Origin: Caballeronia jiangsuensis
Lineage (GTDB): Bacteria; Pseudomonadota; Gammaproteobacteria; Burkholderiales; Burkholderiaceae
Direction of reading: 5' to 3'
Assembly: GCA_000648925.1 (NCBI GenBank)
Contig: JFHF01000007.1
Span: forward strand, 124,001 to 188,000
DNA: 64,000 nt
Shown: in pieces, positions 1 through 8,259 of the stretch
Layout: every line of letters begins with the position of its first letter
Numbering within the stretch: position 1 is the first letter of the stretch
Made by a program: the position numbers and the translations under genes
Notes under the pieces: generated by a model
What the model saw: only the letters and a program-made list of their open reading frames with translations
The model's database searches: none
What the model was told of the DNA's origin: nothing

Positions 1-59
1 CGCGCGCGAAGGACGTCGCGCCGGTCGTGCGCAGGTTCCTGCGTCAGGAGCCGGGTTGA
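1..59 (+). CDS. C-terminal end of an upstream gene (partial)
   Basis: An open frame enters from the left edge and stops at TGA 57-59, leaving about 18 codons ending in R-F-L-R-Q-E-P-G. Too little is left to name a family. The stop overlaps or directly precedes the next gene, which suggests a shared transcript with the DUF445 gene. It could also be a chance open frame. Confidence 0.35.
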   Translation, partial: RAKDVAPVVRRFLRQEPG

Positions 60-133
60 GCTTGCCGTTTCGCGGCAGACGAGGTGCGGCCGCGAACGCG
101 TCCGCCGCGCCTCAAAGCGAGAAAGAACGCCGG

Positions 134-1354
134 ATGGCTCGTATGCGACGCGCGGCGACCGGTCTGCTCGGCTGCATGGCCGTGCTGCTGTTCACATGCG
201 TCGTTCTCGAAGAGCGGTATCCGTGGCTCGCGTGGCTGCGATCGTTCGCCGAAGCGGGAACCGTCGGCGCGATCGCGGACTGGTATGCGGTGGTCGCGCT
301 CTTCCGGCATCCGTTCGCATGGCCGTTGCCGCACACGGCGATCATCGCGCGGAATCAGCCGCGCATCGCGGAGAGCCTCGGCAGGTTCGTCGAAGAGAAT
401 TTTCTGACGCCCGAGCTGATCGTCGCGAAGCTCGGCAATCACAATGCCGCGAAGGCACTGGCGCAATCGCTGTCGGATCGCGCGAACAGCGAGATCGTCG
501 CGGCGGCGCTCGTCGAATCGCTTCCCGGCGTGCTGGACACCATCGACGAGAACGAAGCCGCGCGCTTCATCGAATGGATGCTGCTGCCGCGTCTGCGCAG
601 CTTCGACGTGTCGCGTGCGGCCGGCCGCGTGCTGGGCATGCTCGCCGAGGGCGACCGGCATCGGCCGCTCGTGGAACACGGACTTCGCGCGCTCGAACGC
701 TGGCTCGTGCGTCATGCGGGCCTGCTGAACGCGAAGTTCAGCGAGGCGTCGCGATACACGCCCGCGCGCTTCGACGCCTATGTCGTCGATCGTTTCGTTG
801 CGGGCATCGTCGCGCTGGTGCAGGAAGTGGCCGCCACGCCGGATCATGCGCTGCGCCGCGAGATCGACCGCGCCTTCCTGACTTTCATCGAGCAGTTGCA
901 GACATCGGATACGCATCGCCGCTTCGGTAAGTCGTTGCTGCGCGATTGCATTCGTGAGGTGAGGCGAGCGGGTCATGCGCGCATCGCGCTGAGGACCATG
1001 CGCCGCCATGTCGCCGACGATGCCGCCCGCGAGCGCTCCGTCACGCGCGCCATCGCGACGTCCATGCTGGTCTCGCTCGGCGACGGCGTGGCGCGCTCGC
1101 CCGCGCTTCAGCACACGCTCAACGCGTGGTGGCTGGAAGTGGCGCGCACACTCGTCGTGCGCTATCGAAGCCGGTTGACGGAACTGATCACCGAGGTCGT
1201 CAAGGGCTGGGACGCGACCGAGGTCAGCCGGAAGATCGAAGCGGAAATCGGCCGCGATCTGCAATTCGTGCGCGTCAACGGCACGCTGGTCGGCGGCATC
1301 GCGGGCGTGCTGCTTCACGCGGGCACGCTCGCCGTGGCGCATTACGCGATCTAG
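134..1354 (+). CDS. DUF445 family membrane protein
   Basis: This 406-residue protein matches the DUF445 (YjiN-like) family, which is poorly characterised and inner-membrane associated. An N-terminal hydrophobic segment follows the basic start. The family signature comes next: G-A-I-A-D-W-Y-A-V-V-A-L-F-R-H-P, then P-H-T-A-I-I-A-R-N. A long helical middle domain leads to a second hydrophobic segment at the C-terminus (G-G-I-A-G-V-L-L-H). ATG 134 is chosen because it begins just before the membrane segment; a TTG at 56 in the same frame would add 26 low-complexity residues and overlap the upstream stop. The frame is intact. Its stop abuts the stop of the convergent LuxR gene, with no room for a separate terminator. 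No catalytic role can be assigned. Confidence 0.85.
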   Translation: MARMRRAATGLLGCMAVLLFTCVVLEERYPWLAWLRSFAEAGTVGAIADWYAVVALFRHPFAWPLPHTAIIARNQPRIAESLGRFVEENFLTPELIVAKLGNHNAAKALAQSLSDRANSEIVAAALVESLPGVLDTIDENEAARFIEWMLLPRLRSFDVSRAAGRVLGMLAEGDRHRPLVEHGLRALERWLVRHAGLLNAKFSEASRYTPARFDAYVVDRFVAGIVALVQEVAATPDHALRREIDRAFLTFIEQLQTSDTHRRFGKSLLRDCIREVRRAGHARIALRTMRRHVADDAARERSVTRAIATSMLVSLGDGVARSPALQHTLNAWWLEVARTLVVRYRSRLTELITEVVKGWDATEVSRKIEAEIGRDLQFVRVNGTLVGGIAGVLLHAGTLAVAHYAI

Positions 1355-4090
1355 TCAGCCGTGGCGCACGAGCCCCAGAGCCTGCGCGCGCGCGACGGCA
1401 TGTGCGCGCTTGTCGACCGCCAGCTTCACGAAGATGTTCTTGACGTGGGACTTGATCGTCTCGGGCGTGACGCCGAGGTCGCGCGCAATCTCCTTGTTCG
1501 ACAGTCCCTGCGCGATCAGTTCGACGATGTTGCGCTCCCTCGCGCTCAGCGGTTCGCGTCCGGCGTCGCGGCGCGATGCGCCGTCGGGCTGGTACTGCGC
1601 GCGCCAGCCATCGAGCAGACGGTCGATATAGCTCAGCGCCTCGCGGGTCTGCGCCGAGTTGCGCGCGTCGTCCCGAAGCGCCTGCAACAACGGTCCGATC
1701 TGCTCGCCCTGATCGAGCAGCGACTGATGCAGCCCGGCGGGCGCGGCCATCCTCACGACTTCGCCGATGACCTCGACCGCATCGCCGCGCATGCCTGCGC
1801 TCATCCACGCAAGCGCCTGCATGGTGCGCAAGCGCAAGCCCAAGTAATGGTTGTGTCGGCGTTCGGCGCTTTGCCGCGCCTCTTCCAGCAGATCGACGGC
1901 TTCGCGGGTGCGGTTCTGGCTCACCGCGACGCAGGCTGCCGCGAGCGCGCGATAATTCTCGATCTCCGCCGACACGGGCGCGCCCGGCCTAGCGCCGTGC
2001 GCGGCGAGCGCATCGAGCTGGGCCACGCATGCCGACGCTTCCATCGTCCTGCCTTCGCGCAGATGCAGCCGCGTGCGTTCGACGAGTCCCGCGGCCAGCA
2101 GACGCCGCCAGCCGCGCTTGTGCCCGAGCGTCTGCGCGCGGTCGAGCAGCGCGTAGGCATGCGCCGGGTTCGAACGGGCTATCGCGATCCGGATCAGCAC
2201 GCGATAGGCGCTCAGCACGCTGTCCAGCATGGCCGCCAGATCGACGACAGGCATCAGGTCGAGGAGCAGCGCTTCGGCTTCGTCGAGGCGTCCCTGTTCG
2301 TAGCGCAACTGCGCGATCATCGGCACGCACAACGCCGCGGAGACGGACTGCGGGCCGGCGTAGCGCTGGGCCATGTGCATCGCCTCCGTGAAGTACTGCT
2401 CGGCCAGCGGGAAGTGCAACTGCTGCATTTCCGTATGGCCGAGCAGGCACAGCCGATAGACCGGCGTCACCACGTTGCGCTGATCGTCCTCGATGGCGCA
2501 GGGAATCCAGGGCGTCGCATAGAGCGCTTCGAGATTGCCCGCTCGCCAGTGCGCGAAACGCACGACGTTGGAGACGACGTTGACCGTCCAGAGATCGCTC
2601 GACGGCCGCTCGATACAGGTCTGCGCGAGTTCGAGCGCGCGTTGCGGGTCGTCCTGCAGGCCCGCCAGCACGGAGCGGATCGCCAGACATTCCCGGCGCA
2701 GTTGCTCCGCCTCGGCGGCGACGGCGACGCCGCCGGCATCGCGCTCCAGAGCGTCGATCATCGCGAGGGCATCGTCGAAACGCAGCGCGAGCGCCATGCC
2801 CCACGCGATCGCCAGCCTCACCTGCAACTGCGCCTGCATCAGATTCGCCGGGAACTCGCGCTGCCAGCCGAGCAGCGTGAGCAGATCGCCTTTCATCACG
2901 AGCGTCATCGCGCAACGGCTCATCAGCGCGAGCGCCTCGTCGGTCGCACCCGCGGCTAGGGCGTGCCGGACGGCGTCGGTCCATTGCGTCTCGCGTGCGT
3001 ACCATCGGCATGCGCGCAGATGCAGGTCGGCCACCTGATGGCGATACAGCGTGTCGAGCCGCTGGCGCAGGTAATCGCGCATCAGATGGTGATAACGGAA
3101 CGAGCGTCCTTCGAGGTCCATCGGTTCCAGTAGGAGCTGGCGCGCGGCGATCGACTCCAGCATGCCCTGGCTGTCCGCGACGCCGGTGATCGCCTCGCAC
3201 AGCGACGCGTTCAGCCCCTCGACGATCGACGTGCGCAGCATGAACTCGACCACCTCGGCGGGCAGGCGCTTGAGCATCTCCTGCAGATAGGCCGCGAAGG
3301 GCCGGGACGCGCCGGACGGCATGGGCGATTCGGCGTCCGCCCGCGATTCCTCCCGCGCCAGCACTGCCGCGGAAATGCGCAGCGCGGCGGCCCAGCCCTC
3401 GGTGTTCGCGAAGAGCGAGCGGAGCGTGGACGCGCTCAGCTTGCCCGGACATTCGCGCTCGACGAAGGAACGCGTTTCGTCGAAGTTGAAGCGCAATGCC
3501 GATGCATCGATTTCCATCAACTCGTTGCGCGCCCGCAGGCGTGCGAGCGGAAGCGTTGCGTCGTCGCGGGTGCAGATCACGACGTGGACATGCGACGGCG
3601 CATGCTCGATGAAAAACGCGACGACCTCGCGCACGACCGGCAGACCGATCAGATGATAGTCGTCGAGAAAGAGATAAAGCTCGTCCTCGACTTCGATCAG
3701 CTCGTTGATCAGCGTCGCGACGATCGATTGCGCGGGCACGAGCGAGGCATCGGCGGTCAGCGCGATCGCGGACGCGCCGATATTGCCGCACGCCTGCCGC
3801 AACGCCTGCGCGAGGTGGTGAAGGAAGCGGGCGGGTTCGTCGTCGTCCGCGTCGATGGAAATCCACGCGACCAGCGCGCCGCGCTCGCGCAGCCAGCCGA
3901 GCCACGTGAGTGCAAGCGAAGTCTTGCCGAAGCCCGCGGGCGCCTTGATGACGGTGAGACGCCTGTTTTCGGCCTGCGCCGCCAGATCGACGAGCCGCGG
4001 CCGATCGATCAGCCCGGCGGGAAGACGCGGCGGAAGGAGCTTCGTGGCGAGCAGAAGGGTGGGCCTGATCGGCTCGATGACTTCGGTCAT
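1355..4090 (-). CDS. MalT-like LuxR family transcriptional regulator (STAND ATPase)
   Basis: A 911-residue regulator with the MalT/LAL layout. The Walker A loop (P-A-G-F-G-K-T-S, about residues 51-58) and Walker B (F-L-D-D-Y-H, about 141-146) form the NTPase. A winged-helix region and a long repeat-rich middle (TPR-like helices, about 400-820) follow. The C-terminal LuxR helix-turn-helix reads L-S-A-R-E-R-N-I-V-E-L-I-A-Q-G then I-K-S-H-V-K-N-I-F-V-K-L. Such proteins are large inducer-gated activators. ATG 4090 starts M-T-E-V-I-E-P-I-R-P and is preferred over an upstream in-frame start whose extension is not protein-like. It is divergent from the acyl-CoA dehydrogenase gene across about 300 bp, so control of that gene is likely but unproven. 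The inducer is unknown. Confidence 0.9.
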   Translation of the reverse strand: MTEVIEPIRPTLLLATKLLPPRLPAGLIDRPRLVDLAAQAENRRLTVIKAPAGFGKTSLALTWLGWLRERGALVAWISIDADDDEPARFLHHLAQALRQACGNIGASAIALTADASLVPAQSIVATLINELIEVEDELYLFLDDYHLIGLPVVREVVAFFIEHAPSHVHVVICTRDDATLPLARLRARNELMEIDASALRFNFDETRSFVERECPGKLSASTLRSLFANTEGWAAALRISAAVLAREESRADAESPMPSGASRPFAAYLQEMLKRLPAEVVEFMLRTSIVEGLNASLCEAITGVADSQGMLESIAARQLLLEPMDLEGRSFRYHHLMRDYLRQRLDTLYRHQVADLHLRACRWYARETQWTDAVRHALAAGATDEALALMSRCAMTLVMKGDLLTLLGWQREFPANLMQAQLQVRLAIAWGMALALRFDDALAMIDALERDAGGVAVAAEAEQLRRECLAIRSVLAGLQDDPQRALELAQTCIERPSSDLWTVNVVSNVVRFAHWRAGNLEALYATPWIPCAIEDDQRNVVTPVYRLCLLGHTEMQQLHFPLAEQYFTEAMHMAQRYAGPQSVSAALCVPMIAQLRYEQGRLDEAEALLLDLMPVVDLAAMLDSVLSAYRVLIRIAIARSNPAHAYALLDRAQTLGHKRGWRRLLAAGLVERTRLHLREGRTMEASACVAQLDALAAHGARPGAPVSAEIENYRALAAACVAVSQNRTREAVDLLEEARQSAERRHNHYLGLRLRTMQALAWMSAGMRGDAVEVIGEVVRMAAPAGLHQSLLDQGEQIGPLLQALRDDARNSAQTREALSYIDRLLDGWRAQYQPDGASRRDAGREPLSARERNIVELIAQGLSNKEIARDLGVTPETIKSHVKNIFVKLAVDKRAHAVARAQALGLVRHG

Positions 4091-4391
4091 ATGCGTCGGC
4101 GGCTGTGGTCCTCGGGTGACACCCGGCTGCCATCTCCCGCCTATGCGAATCGCGCTCCCCTGTACGGGGGATATCGCGCGGCACCACGCTGGGAGACCAT
4201 GGATTCCCATAGGGGAGATCGGCGTGCAGCCTGGCAACGGCGCAGTGCGAGGCACTGCTCACCCGATGATACGCGAGTCTCGATCGCGTGCATCGCATTG
4301 CAACGCACAAAACGGTCTCCCCGGACGATACGACGCGATCCGCGTCCGCCGTATGTACCGAACTCATAACCGACAAACTTAGAGACAAACG
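4091..4391. other. Divergent intergenic region (LuxR / acyl-CoA dehydrogenase)
   Basis: About 300 bp without a convincing gene. Two short dyads are visible: CCCC-TGTAC-GGGG at 4157-4169, and TGGGA (4190-4194) paired with TCCCA (4205-4209). Both are candidate binding sites for the MalT-like regulator. The stretch next to the dehydrogenase start is richer in A and T. No confident sigma-70 promoter could be picked by eye. Confidence 0.4.
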
Positions 4392-6182
4392 ATGAGCACT
4401 TACATTGCACCCGTGCGCGACATGCGCTTCGTGATGACCGAACTTGCAGACCTCGGCGCGCTGTCGTCGCTGCCGGGCTTCGAAGAAGCCACACCAGAAC
4501 TGGCCGACGCGGTGCTCGAAGAAGCCGCGAGATTCGCTACCGAAGTGCTCGCGCCGCTCAACAAGACGGGCGATGCACAGGGCGCGCGTCTCACCGACGG
4601 CGGTGTGATCGCCGCCGATGGTTTCGCGCAGGCCTACCGGCAATTCGCCGAAGGTGGATGGACCGGCCTCGGCGGCGATCCCGAATTCGGCGGACAGGGA
4701 TTGCCGGAGCTGTTGCACGCGGCGGCGGTGGAGATGTGGAATTCGTCGAACATGGCGTTCGCGCTGTGTCCGCTGTTGAACGCGGGCGCCACCGAGGCAT
4801 TGCGGCACCACGGTTCGGACGATCTCAAACAACGCTATCTGCCGAGGCTCGTCAGCGGCGCGTGGACCGGCACGATGAATCTCACCGAGCCGCAGGCCGG
4901 GTCCGACCTCGCCGCCGTGCGCACGAAGGCCGTGCCCGAGGGCGATCACTATCGGCTGCACGGTCAGAAGATTTTCATCACGTGGGGCGATCACGACATG
5001 ACCGACAATGTGATCCATCTCGTGCTCGCGCGCACGCCGGATGCGCCCGAAGGCGTGCGCGGCATCTCGCTCTTTCTCGTGCCGAAGTTCCTGCCGAACG
5101 CCGATGGATCGCCGGGGCAACGCAACGACGTGCATTGCGTGTCGCTCGAACACAAGCTCGGCATCCACGCGAGCCCGACCTGCGTGATGAGCTTCGGCGA
5201 CAAGGAAGGCGCGATCGGCTATCTCGTCGGACAGGAGAACAAGGGCCTCGCCCATATGTTCACGATGATGAACGAAGCGCGGCAGAAAGTCGGCATTCAG
5301 GGTCTCGCGATCGCGGAGCGCGCGTATCAGCAGGCCCGCGACTATGCGAAGGAGCGCGTGCAGGGACGACTTGCTGCGAGCCGCACGGGCGGAGCGGTCG
5401 CGATCATTCAGCATCCGGACGTGCGCCGCATGTTGCTGACGATGAAATCGCAGATCGAAGCGATGCGCGCGTTCGGCTACGTGATGGCCGCCGACATGGA
5501 TCGCGCGCACCGGCATCCGGACGCCGCCGAGCGCGCGCTGCGTCAGGCGCGGGTCGATCTGCTGATTCCGGTGGTGAAGGGATGGTGCACCGAACTGGGT
5601 GTCGACATCGCATCGCTGGGCGTGCAGGTGCATGGCGGAATGGGCTTCATCGAGGAAACCGGCGCGTGCCAGTATCTGCGGGATGCGCGCATCGCTCCGA
5701 TCTACGAGGGCACGACGGGCATTCAGGCGGCGGATCTGGTGGGACGCAAGCTCGCATCGGACGGCGGCGCCGCCATGTCCGCGCTGCTCGCCGAGATGCG
5801 AAGCGTCGCGCAGGAACTGGAGCGCAACGCCGATGCGCGGCTCGCGCCGATGGCGCCCGCCTTCGCCGCGAGCGTGCAGGCGCTCGAAGACGTCACCAAG
5901 TGGATGTGCAGCGCCGCGAGCACGCACGTCGATGAAGCGCTCGCGAGTTCCGTCGACTTTCTGATGATGACGGGCTATGTCTGCGGCGGATGGCAGATGG
6001 CGCGCGCCGCGCTGGTTGCGTCGGCGCGCGAGGAAGCGGGAGAGGATCAGGCGTTTCACCGGACCAAGGTCGCTACCGCGCGGTTTTATATGGAGAAGAT
6101 CCTGCCGAAGACGCACGCGCTTCGGGAGATGATTCTGCGTGGAGCAGCCGGAGCTATGGACATCGGGATCGAGCAGTTCTGA
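4392..6182 (+). CDS. Acyl-CoA dehydrogenase, DmdC/large C-terminal-domain type
   Basis: A 596-residue FAD-dependent acyl-CoA dehydrogenase, longer than the usual 380-400 residues because of an extra C-terminal domain. This places it with the 3-methylmercaptopropionyl-CoA dehydrogenase (DmdC)-like subfamily. The N-terminus (S-T-Y-I-A-P-V-R-D-M-R-F-V) is typical. Family motifs include M-N-L-T-E-P-Q-A-G-S-D and the C-terminal V-Q-V-H-G-G-M-G-F-I-E-E-T-G. It would catalyse alpha-beta dehydrogenation of an acyl-CoA in the cytoplasm; the chain or thioether substrate cannot be read from sequence. It stands alone with its own terminator at 6188-6215 and is divergent from a MalT-like regulator. Confidence 0.9.
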   Translation: MSTYIAPVRDMRFVMTELADLGALSSLPGFEEATPELADAVLEEAARFATEVLAPLNKTGDAQGARLTDGGVIAADGFAQAYRQFAEGGWTGLGGDPEFGGQGLPELLHAAAVEMWNSSNMAFALCPLLNAGATEALRHHGSDDLKQRYLPRLVSGAWTGTMNLTEPQAGSDLAAVRTKAVPEGDHYRLHGQKIFITWGDHDMTDNVIHLVLARTPDAPEGVRGISLFLVPKFLPNADGSPGQRNDVHCVSLEHKLGIHASPTCVMSFGDKEGAIGYLVGQENKGLAHMFTMMNEARQKVGIQGLAIAERAYQQARDYAKERVQGRLAASRTGGAVAIIQHPDVRRMLLTMKSQIEAMRAFGYVMAADMDRAHRHPDAAERALRQARVDLLIPVVKGWCTELGVDIASLGVQVHGGMGFIEETGACQYLRDARIAPIYEGTTGIQAADLVGRKLASDGGAAMSALLAEMRSVAQELERNADARLAPMAPAFAASVQALEDVTKWMCSAASTHVDEALASSVDFLMMTGYVCGGWQMARAALVASAREEAGEDQAFHRTKVATARFYMEKILPKTHALREMILRGAAGAMDIGIEQF

Positions 6183-6187
6183 AAGCA

Positions 6188-6215
6188 GGCGCCACTGGTT
6201 GTGGCGCCGTTTTTA
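6188..6215 (+). terminator. Rho-independent terminator after acyl-CoA dehydrogenase
   Basis: A perfect 8-bp stem, GGCGCCAC (6188-6195) with GTGGCGCC (6201-6208), has a 5-nt loop and is followed by GTTTTTATTTA. It begins 6 nt after the dehydrogenase stop codon. Confidence 0.9.
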
Positions 6216-6287
6216 TTTAGTTAGACATACGTATCGATATCGCTTTGCCGATCTTCTCTCAATGTGCGTCAGCGTCTAGGCCCGGCA

Positions 6288-6608
6288 TCACGGCGCTACT
6301 GCCGGTGCGTTCGTTGGCTTCTGTCCAGCCGCCTTCTGCTGGGCGTTCTGGAGATTCTGCGGATAGTTGGTCTGGTTTCCTCCCGGGTTGTACCCATTCT
6401 TTTCCAGCGTGCTCAGCTCGGCGTTCTTCTTGGCGCGCCGCGCTTTGCTTTCCGCTTTCTTTTGCGCCTTGAGTTCCTGCTTCGACATCGTAGCGCCGGA
6501 CGTGTCCGCGTCGCTGGCGGCGGCGTGCGCCTGAAGCGCCGGGATCAGGGCGAGGCTCAACGCCATACCTGCCGAGCCAGCAAAAACGGACAGTTTCTTG
6601 AGGTTCAT
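6288..6608 (-). CDS. Small secreted lysine-rich protein, DUF4148-like C-terminal motif
   Basis: A 106-residue protein with a Sec signal peptide (M-N-L-K-K then a hydrophobic run ending A-H-A-A, about residues 1-31). The mature part is highly basic and probably coiled (Q-E-L-K-A-Q-K-K-A-E-S-K-A-R-R). Near the C-terminus L-E-K-N-G-Y-N-P then Y-P-Q-N-L-Q-N-A-Q resembles the LE-x2-GY-x-P and YP-x3-Q-x-A pattern of DUF4148 proteins, one of which is encoded at 62835-63155. ATG 6608 has a good ribosome site (GGAGATACGT). An in-frame extension upstream is not signal-peptide-like. The function is unknown; a periplasmic stress or envelope role is a guess. Confidence 0.75.
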   Translation of the reverse strand: MNLKKLSVFAGSAGMALSLALIPALQAHAAASDADTSGATMSKQELKAQKKAESKARRAKKNAELSTLEKNGYNPGGNQTNYPQNLQNAQQKAAGQKPTNAPAVAP

Positions 6609-6800
6609 ACGTATCTCCGCATAGGGTAGGTTGGCGACGGAAGACTGCTTCAACGCTAATTTGCTGGTTCCTGATTGGAACGCTCGAACCGTAAACGATG
6701 AGGCGTCGAAAGGGATACGGGGGTTAACCGCGAGGATAAACACAGCATACCGCTGAAGTGCTCTTGCGCGCGAGCTCAAAGCGGCACTTTCCCTGATTCC

Positions 6801-6886
6801 GCGAAAGAGATTCCCCCTTCTGCTCTTTGTTCGAGTGAATAGGGAAGATAGACTCGCCAAAAATACACAAGAGCAGTGCAGGAGAC
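6801..6886 (+). promoter_or_regulatory. Promoter/leader element shared with the dioxygenase operon (copy B)
   Basis: This stretch aligns with 10565-10651 over its whole length, with the same order and nearly the same spacing. The shared parts are GCGAAAGA-NN-TTCCC (6801 onward), TTCT-GCTCT, AGGG-GAA, GATAGACT (6847-6854), TACACAAGAG (6864-6873) and GGAGAC (6881-6886). GCGAAAG to the -10-like block is 46 nt in both copies. GATAGA is a plausible -10 box; the -35 is poor, as expected for an activator-dependent promoter. It lies upstream of the porin at 7040. The rest of the 6609-7039 gap holds nothing else recognisable apart from the short frame at 6893-6970. Confidence 0.65.
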
Positions 6887-6892
6887 GACGAC

Positions 6893-6970
6893 ATGCGGAC
6901 GTATCGTCGCCCACGCTCGATGAACGATAGACGGGTGCGAAGGAAGCGAGCGTCAGCAGTTCACGCGTAA
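6893..6970 (+). other. Short arginine-rich upstream ORF in the porin leader
   Basis: A 25-codon frame starts at the ATG placed exactly where the dioxygenase gene starts in the paralogous promoter copy: GGAGAC, then 6 nt, then ATG. The peptide (M-R-T-Y-R-R-P-R-S-M-N-D-R-R and so on) is arginine rich and matches no family I know. It could be a leader peptide of the porin mRNA or the decayed 5' end of a lost gene. Confidence 0.3.
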
Positions 6971-7039
6971 ATGGCGGCACAAGTTAGCCCGTGATAACAA
7001 ATCATGTATGTAGCATAACTAAACTAATGGAGACGGATA

Positions 7040-8224
7040 ATGAAGAAGCTCTTGTTCAGCGTGTTCGCGTTGTCAGCCACGGCGACGGCCACGGCTCAGA
7101 GCAGCGTCACGCTATACGGCATCGTGGATAACGGTATCGTCTACGAGACAAATCAGCCGAAGGGTCATGTATTCGGAGCGCAGAGCGGAGGCTGGGCGCA
7201 ATCCAGATTTGGCCTCAAGGGAGCAGAGGATCTCGGCGGCGGCACGCATGCAATCTTCCAGCTCGAGTCCCGGCTGAACACGATGAACGGCAGCGTTGCG
7301 AACGGGAGCTTCTTCGAAGGACAGGCGACTGTCGGCCTGCAGAACGACACGTGGGGGCAAATCAAGTTCGGAAACATGGGCTCGGCGGAGATTAGCCAGT
7401 ATTCGGGCGATGTCGATCCGCAGCAGACGAAGAAGTACGCGATCGGAACGCTGGTTCGCGGGCGCATATTCTCGCAGGCAGCGAATGGCGTCGAGTATCT
7501 CTCGCCGACAATCGCGGGCTTTACGTTGCAAGGCCAGTATGACCTGACCAACGCACCGACGTGGAATGCTGGCAACCCGGGCAGCGCGCCCGGTCAACTG
7601 GGCACGTCCACCGGACTCGGAAGCGCTCAGGGACGTTCCGATGGCATCAAACTGTCGTACGCGAATCGCGGTCTCTTCTGGCAAGCGACCTACGACGAAG
7701 TCCGCGACCCGAATGGACAGTTCAGCAACGTGTATCTGACGTCGCGCTCGATTCTCACGGGCTTGACCTATGCATTCGGTCCTGTGACGGCGTATCTCGG
7801 CTACCAGCACCTGAGTGCTCCCGATGCATCCAACGCGGGGTATTTCGGTGCGGCGGCGCCGTCGGCATTGCCATCGGGTACCGGTCTCCCGACGACGGTC
7901 AATCACGAATGGATCGGCGCGATATGGCAGACGACGCCTGCGCTGGCTATCACCGGTGCGGTGTATCACGCCAACGCGAACAAGGGGAACGGGAACGCAA
8001 CGCTGTACACGCTGGGCGCAAACTACTCGCTCTCGAAACGAACGCTCCTCTACACTGAACTCGCTTACGTGCGCAACAGCTCGACGTCCAACCTGGGCCT
8101 CGACGGCAGCCTGTACGGTGCGAACACCAATGACGATCCGGTCAACGGAAACCCGTCGAGCACTAACCCCAACTATGGGAAGAGCCAGTTTGGCGTGATT
8201 GCGGGGCTGGCGACGAGGTTCTGA
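7040..8224 (+). CDS. Outer-membrane porin, Burkholderia general porin family
   Basis: A 394-residue trimeric-porin-type beta-barrel (OmpC-like, Gram-negative porin family). The signal peptide spans about residues 1-20 (M-K-K-L-L-F-S-V-F-A, cleaved near T-A-Q). The mature start S-S-V-T-L-Y-G-I-V-D-N-G is typical of this family. The usual block near F-G-L-K-G-A-E-D-L-G-G-G is present, and the chain ends in F (A-T-R-F) as barrel proteins do. A good ribosome site (GGAGACGGATA) precedes the ATG. It would pass small hydrophilic solutes. The promoter-like element at 6801-6886 also occurs before the dioxygenase operon, so it may supply substrate for module 1. It is convergent with the LacI gene. Confidence 0.92.
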   Translation: MKKLLFSVFALSATATATAQSSVTLYGIVDNGIVYETNQPKGHVFGAQSGGWAQSRFGLKGAEDLGGGTHAIFQLESRLNTMNGSVANGSFFEGQATVGLQNDTWGQIKFGNMGSAEISQYSGDVDPQQTKKYAIGTLVRGRIFSQAANGVEYLSPTIAGFTLQGQYDLTNAPTWNAGNPGSAPGQLGTSTGLGSAQGRSDGIKLSYANRGLFWQATYDEVRDPNGQFSNVYLTSRSILTGLTYAFGPVTAYLGYQHLSAPDASNAGYFGAAAPSALPSGTGLPTTVNHEWIGAIWQTTPALAITGAVYHANANKGNGNATLYTLGANYSLSKRTLLYTELAYVRNSSTSNLGLDGSLYGANTNDDPVNGNPSSTNPNYGKSQFGVIAGLATRF

Positions 8225-8259
8225 TGGCACGCTGACGAAGCGAGTTGCGAGCGGTCGAG

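Noticed and set aside
1361-2959. A plus-strand open frame of about 530 codons antisense to the LuxR regulator
   Set aside because: The composition is dominated by Arg, His and Gln and it has no domain. It is a shadow of the real gene.
1989-6116. A very long minus-strand open frame antisense to the acyl-CoA dehydrogenase and out of frame with the LuxR gene
   Set aside because: High-GC shadow. Its translation is arginine-rich with no family features, and both underlying genes are well supported.
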